Assembly: GCA_938002255.1 (NCBI GenBank)
Contig: CALLAL010000020.1
Coordinates: 1-64,000 of the forward strand
Origin: an uncultured bacterium
GTDB taxonomy: Bacteria; Desulfobacterota; BSN033; UBA1163
DNA: 64,000 nt
Reading direction: 5' to 3'
Every line of letters starts with the position of its first letter. The stretch's first letter is position 1. The translations under genes and the position numbers were made by a program. This document shows, one piece after another, positions 61,604-64,000 of the stretch. Below the pieces are notes generated by a model. That model was given only the letters and a program-made list of their open reading frames with translations. It was not told the DNA's origin and did no database searches.

Positions 61604-62734
61604 ATGGAGCTTAAAAACAATTCAGCCAATATTTTAATCGTTGATGATGAAATAGGGCCAAGGGAATCTTTAAGAATGATCTTAAAACCTCAATACAACA
61701 TCTACACAGCAGAAAGTGGATATTCCGCCATTCAGATGCTCCGACAGGTCGAAATCGATGTGGTCACCTTGGACCTCAAGATGCCTGGAATGTCAGGCAT
61801 CGAGACTTTGAAAGAGATCCGTTTGATTGACCCCGACGTGATGGTCATCATTATTACGGGTTTTGGAACACTCAAAAGTGCCATTGAGGCGATTCGATAT
61901 GGCGTGTTCGACTATATCCCGAAACCCTTCAATGTCCCAGAGATTATGTGCATCATTGAGAAGTCCATCCAGAGGCGGAAATTAAATCTAAAAATCAAAG
62001 AACTCTTCAGCCAACCTCCCGATCCTTCTAAGTTACAAGATTCTCTATTTCCTCCCCACCCGATTCCTATCGAAATGAAAAGGGTCACGAGCTTTGGAAA
62101 CGAAAAGGCCCCTGCTTTAGAAAGTCAAAATTGTTTAGAATTTTCAAAGGTTCTTGCTTTTACTCTTGAGGAAAAAGATCCATATACTTCTGGTCATTCC
62201 GAGCGGGTTTGTTATTATGCGGATTTTATTTCGAAAAGACTCGGACTTAACCCAACAGACAGGAATGAAATTCGAATCGCTTCTTACCTCCATGACATTG
62301 GGAAGATAGGTATCAGTAATCGTTTTATCAATAAAAAGGGATCCCTTTCCTCAACCGAATGGGCTATTATCAAACAGCATACCAAAAAGTCTTTGGAGCT
62401 CCTCATTCCTCTCAATCTTTCTCCCGATATCCTCTCATATATTCACCATCACCATGAACGTTATGATGGGACAGGGTACCCGGACGGATTAGCGGGAGAT
62501 CACATTCCCTTGGGAGCGAGAATCATTGCCATAGCTGACGCCTATGATAGCATGACTTCCGATCGTCCCTACCGGAAACCCCTCTCCAATGGAGAAGCTA
62601 AAAACGAACTCTTGACCAATTCGGGGAAACAATTCGATCCCCAATTGGTTTCGATCTTCCTCGATCTTTTAAAGGAAATGGAAGAGATTTTTATGGTCAA
62701 GGAACCGGTTAGGCTTCCTTCTCTATCTTACTAA
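61604..62734 (+). CDS. Response regulator with HD-GYP phosphodiesterase domain
   Basis: This 376-residue protein has a receiver domain (D57, Lys in PKPFN), a linker, and an HD-GYP domain with H230/D231 in LHDIGKIG, HHHERYDGTGYPDGL and IADAYDSMTSDRPYR. All metal and GYP residues are intact, so it should degrade cyclic di-GMP. The receiver is clearly related to that of the upstream NtrC-type regulator (VDDExGxRESLxMILK in both). It is transcribed from a sigma-54-type promoter. Likely output: lowering c-di-GMP to change motility or surface behaviour. Confidence 0.93.
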   Translation: MELKNNSANILIVDDEIGPRESLRMILKPQYNIYTAESGYSAIQMLRQVEIDVVTLDLKMPGMSGIETLKEIRLIDPDVMVIIITGFGTLKSAIEAIRYGVFDYIPKPFNVPEIMCIIEKSIQRRKLNLKIKELFSQPPDPSKLQDSLFPPHPIPIEMKRVTSFGNEKAPALESQNCLEFSKVLAFTLEEKDPYTSGHSERVCYYADFISKRLGLNPTDRNEIRIASYLHDIGKIGISNRFINKKGSLSSTEWAIIKQHTKKSLELLIPLNLSPDILSYIHHHHERYDGTGYPDGLAGDHIPLGARIIAIADAYDSMTSDRPYRKPLSNGEAKNELLTNSGKQFDPQLVSIFLDLLKEMEEIFMVKEPVRLPSLSY

Positions 62735-62755
62735 AGAATTCACAAGGAGCTTTCT

Positions 62756-63517
62756 ATGTATCGTCTCGTTCGATGCCTGACTTGCAATGAAATTTTTTTC
62801 AAAACCCCCTATGATCAATGGCCAGAGTATGAGTATCCCTCCCCTCTCTCTACAGACGTTTTTCAAATCGTTGAAAAAGATGACTATCAGGATTTTTTAA
62901 AACAGCATCAAGACCATCCGATGGAGAATCTCGAAATTCTCAAAGACTCCTTGGTTAGCGAAAAACCGTATTCAGAGCCCATAAAGATTTCTTACTTCAA
63001 AGCCACAAATGGGAAAGAAACATTTGTAATCAAGAAATTTAGAACGAGAATTGATGAACCCCTTGCCTACCAGTTGATTCCTGGAGATTATTCATTAAAC
63101 CTTTTACGATTGGAAATACAATCGGAAGCAATCTCTAAACAACTGGAGAAGGAAATTGATCCTTCTCTGATTTCAAATCATCAAATTGAGAGCTTTTTAA
63201 AATTATTTCAGAAAATCCTTAAAACCATCGATCTCAAAAACCTTGACCGAATCCCTGAAGAATCCCCTCATCCCCTTGAGATCTATTATAAATTGGATGA
63301 CATCAGTCTTGTCTATCTCTTGAGAAATTGCCGAAATATGTTTAAGGGACAAGCTTATCGAGCCATAGAAGCATTTATAGATCGCCACAAAGAGGATGGG
63401 GTCTTATTGTTGAAGGCAACTTATCAGATAAAAATCCACGAATCCGCCCAGAAGAGAAAGGTGCCTATTCCAATCCAGAATGCCTACAAAGAAAAACAAT
63501 ATATAGAGAAAAAGTAA
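62756..63517 (+). CDS. Hypothetical protein with N-terminal cysteine pair
   Basis: This is a 253-residue cytoplasmic protein I do not recognise. It begins YRLVRCLTCNEIFF, a CxxC that could be half of a zinc site, followed by acidic and helical regions (ISKQLEKEIDPSLISNHQ) and a basic tail. AAGGAGC sets the start, 21 bp after the HD-GYP gene, so the two are probably co-transcribed. A role tied to the phosphodiesterase is possible but unsupported by domain evidence. Confidence 0.75.
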   Translation: MYRLVRCLTCNEIFFKTPYDQWPEYEYPSPLSTDVFQIVEKDDYQDFLKQHQDHPMENLEILKDSLVSEKPYSEPIKISYFKATNGKETFVIKKFRTRIDEPLAYQLIPGDYSLNLLRLEIQSEAISKQLEKEIDPSLISNHQIESFLKLFQKILKTIDLKNLDRIPEESPHPLEIYYKLDDISLVYLLRNCRNMFKGQAYRAIEAFIDRHKEDGVLLLKATYQIKIHESAQKRKVPIPIQNAYKEKQYIEKK

Positions 63518-63550
63518 TTCACTTCTGGTCTCAATTTCTTCTCATCCTAT

Positions 63551-63579
63551 TTGACAAGATGCCCTCCGTCTGTTAATTT
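63551..63579 (+). promoter_or_regulatory. Candidate promoter of the CcsB-like gene
   Basis: TTGACA (63551-63556) and TAATTT (63574-63579) are 17 nt apart, about 35 bp before the ATG at 63614. Confidence 0.55.
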
Positions 63580-63613
63580 TAATTTGTTTATTAACATTTT
63601 CGGAGCGTTGCTC

Positions 63614-64000
63614 ATGCCTATTTCGAGTCACAGCCTATTTAATGCTTCAATGGGAATCTATTTTTTTAGTTTCCTTGGTTATCTCCTCTGGGCAGCCTCT
63701 CGAAAGAAGAACATGGGAATTTTCTCTACCTCGCTGCTTGTCCTGGGATGGTTGATTCATACCATAGGGCTGGTTATTCGTTGGTTGGAGACCCACGAGA
63801 CAGGATACGGTTATGTTCCCCTTTCTAACATGTATGAATCTTTGGTCTTTTTCTCATGGACGATTGTGCTGATTTATCTCATCCTCGAATTCAAATATCA
63901 GCAGAAGATCATTGCTGTTTTTGTTACTCCCCTGGCTTTTCTCGCGATTGCTATCATTTCGATTATTCCAAGTATTAACCCAACGATTACCCCTCTAATG
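63614..64000 (+). CDS. Cytochrome c biogenesis protein CcsB/ResC-like (partial, runs off the window)
   Basis: An open frame of 129 codons continues past the window edge. It encodes membrane helices and the CcsA/CcsB/ResC-type stretch RWLETHETGYGYVPLSNMYESLVFF, with the WExx/YESL pattern of the haem-handling family. It should belong to system II cytochrome c maturation, which attaches haem outside the inner membrane. The ATG at 63614 is preceded by GGAG, and an in-frame ATG at 63650 is an alternative. The C-terminal WWD-like and His motifs lie outside the window. Confidence 0.82.
   Translation, partial: MPISSHSLFNASMGIYFFSFLGYLLWAASRKKNMGIFSTSLLVLGWLIHTIGLVIRWLETHETGYGYVPLSNMYESLVFFSWTIVLIYLILEFKYQQKIIAVFVTPLAFLAIAIISIIPSINPTITPLM

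Noticed and set aside
1-64000. CRISPR array, prophage, transposase, tRNA or rRNA genes
   Set aside because: No regularly spaced repeats, integrase or transposase motifs, tRNA-like cloverleaf or rRNA segment was noticed on either strand. This was a read-through by eye, not a scan.

Overview
The window looks like chromosome from a Gram-negative, anaerobic deltaproteobacterium-like organism (Desulfobacterota or close). The evidence is indirect: an outer-membrane secretin (PilQ), MglA/roadblock and DUF4388 signalling proteins, NtrC-type regulators with -24/-12 promoter sites, CooT and a nickel ECF transporter, a ferredoxin-type 6-hydroxynicotinate reductase homologue, and class 1B PyrD/PyrK. I saw no phage, insertion sequence, CRISPR array, rRNA or tRNA.

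1-9611 (+): a compact catabolic cluster. It encodes a CoA-acylating semialdehyde dehydrogenase of the MMSDH type, a three-subunit molybdenum hydroxylase, an enamidase (Ena-like), a 6-hydroxynicotinate reductase (Hnr-like), a UPF0280 protein and a DUF1185 protein. Ena and Hnr are the signature enzymes of anaerobic nicotinate breakdown. Together with the hydroxylase they could take nicotinate to 2-formylglutarate. The MMSDH-like enzyme could then give glutaryl-CoA directly, a route different from the Eubacterium barkeri fermentation. A thiolase and a 3-hydroxybutyryl-CoA dehydrogenase at 20-22 kb fit the later steps.

9.6-12.5 kb (-): M42 aminopeptidase and a small membrane-protein operon (EamA transporter, DUF2784, DUF5658). 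12.6-13.2 kb (+): DUF1684 protein. 13.3-18.7 kb (-): nickel region, with a CbiM-DUF4198 fusion, a NikL-like protein, an outer-membrane protein, CbiQ and a His-tailed CbiO, preceded by CooT and DUF3842. Two similar structured leader/terminator hairpins sit ahead of DUF3842-CooT and ahead of the transporter, and this is the best candidate for an undescribed regulatory element.

18.8-35 kb: housekeeping genes (amidase, thiolase/Hbd, biotinyl carrier, NAD kinase, RecN, GNAT, Alr, FabH-like, PmbA, M23 peptidase, SecA, ArgJ). 35.1-36.7 kb: a TPR protein on the minus strand and a long AT-rich intergenic region ending in a sigma-54-type promoter.

36.7-48.1 kb (+): a polarity/motility block. A receiver-DUF4388 protein, a roadblock protein, MglA, a CheW-domain protein and an NtrB/NtrC-like pair are followed by pilMNOPQ. 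48.1-54.7 kb (-): a run containing a small charged protein, FmdB, DnaJ, MobA, a TPR protein, RimI, PyrK and PyrD.

54.9-63.5 kb (+): a FabF-like ketosynthase with an altered active site, a 7TM-GAF histidine kinase, an AAA+/pseudokinase chimera, an NtrC-type regulator, a receiver-HD-GYP protein behind its own sigma-54-type promoter, and an unknown protein. The window ends inside a CcsB/ResC-type cytochrome c biogenesis gene.

All family names come from reading motifs by eye. No database search was run.
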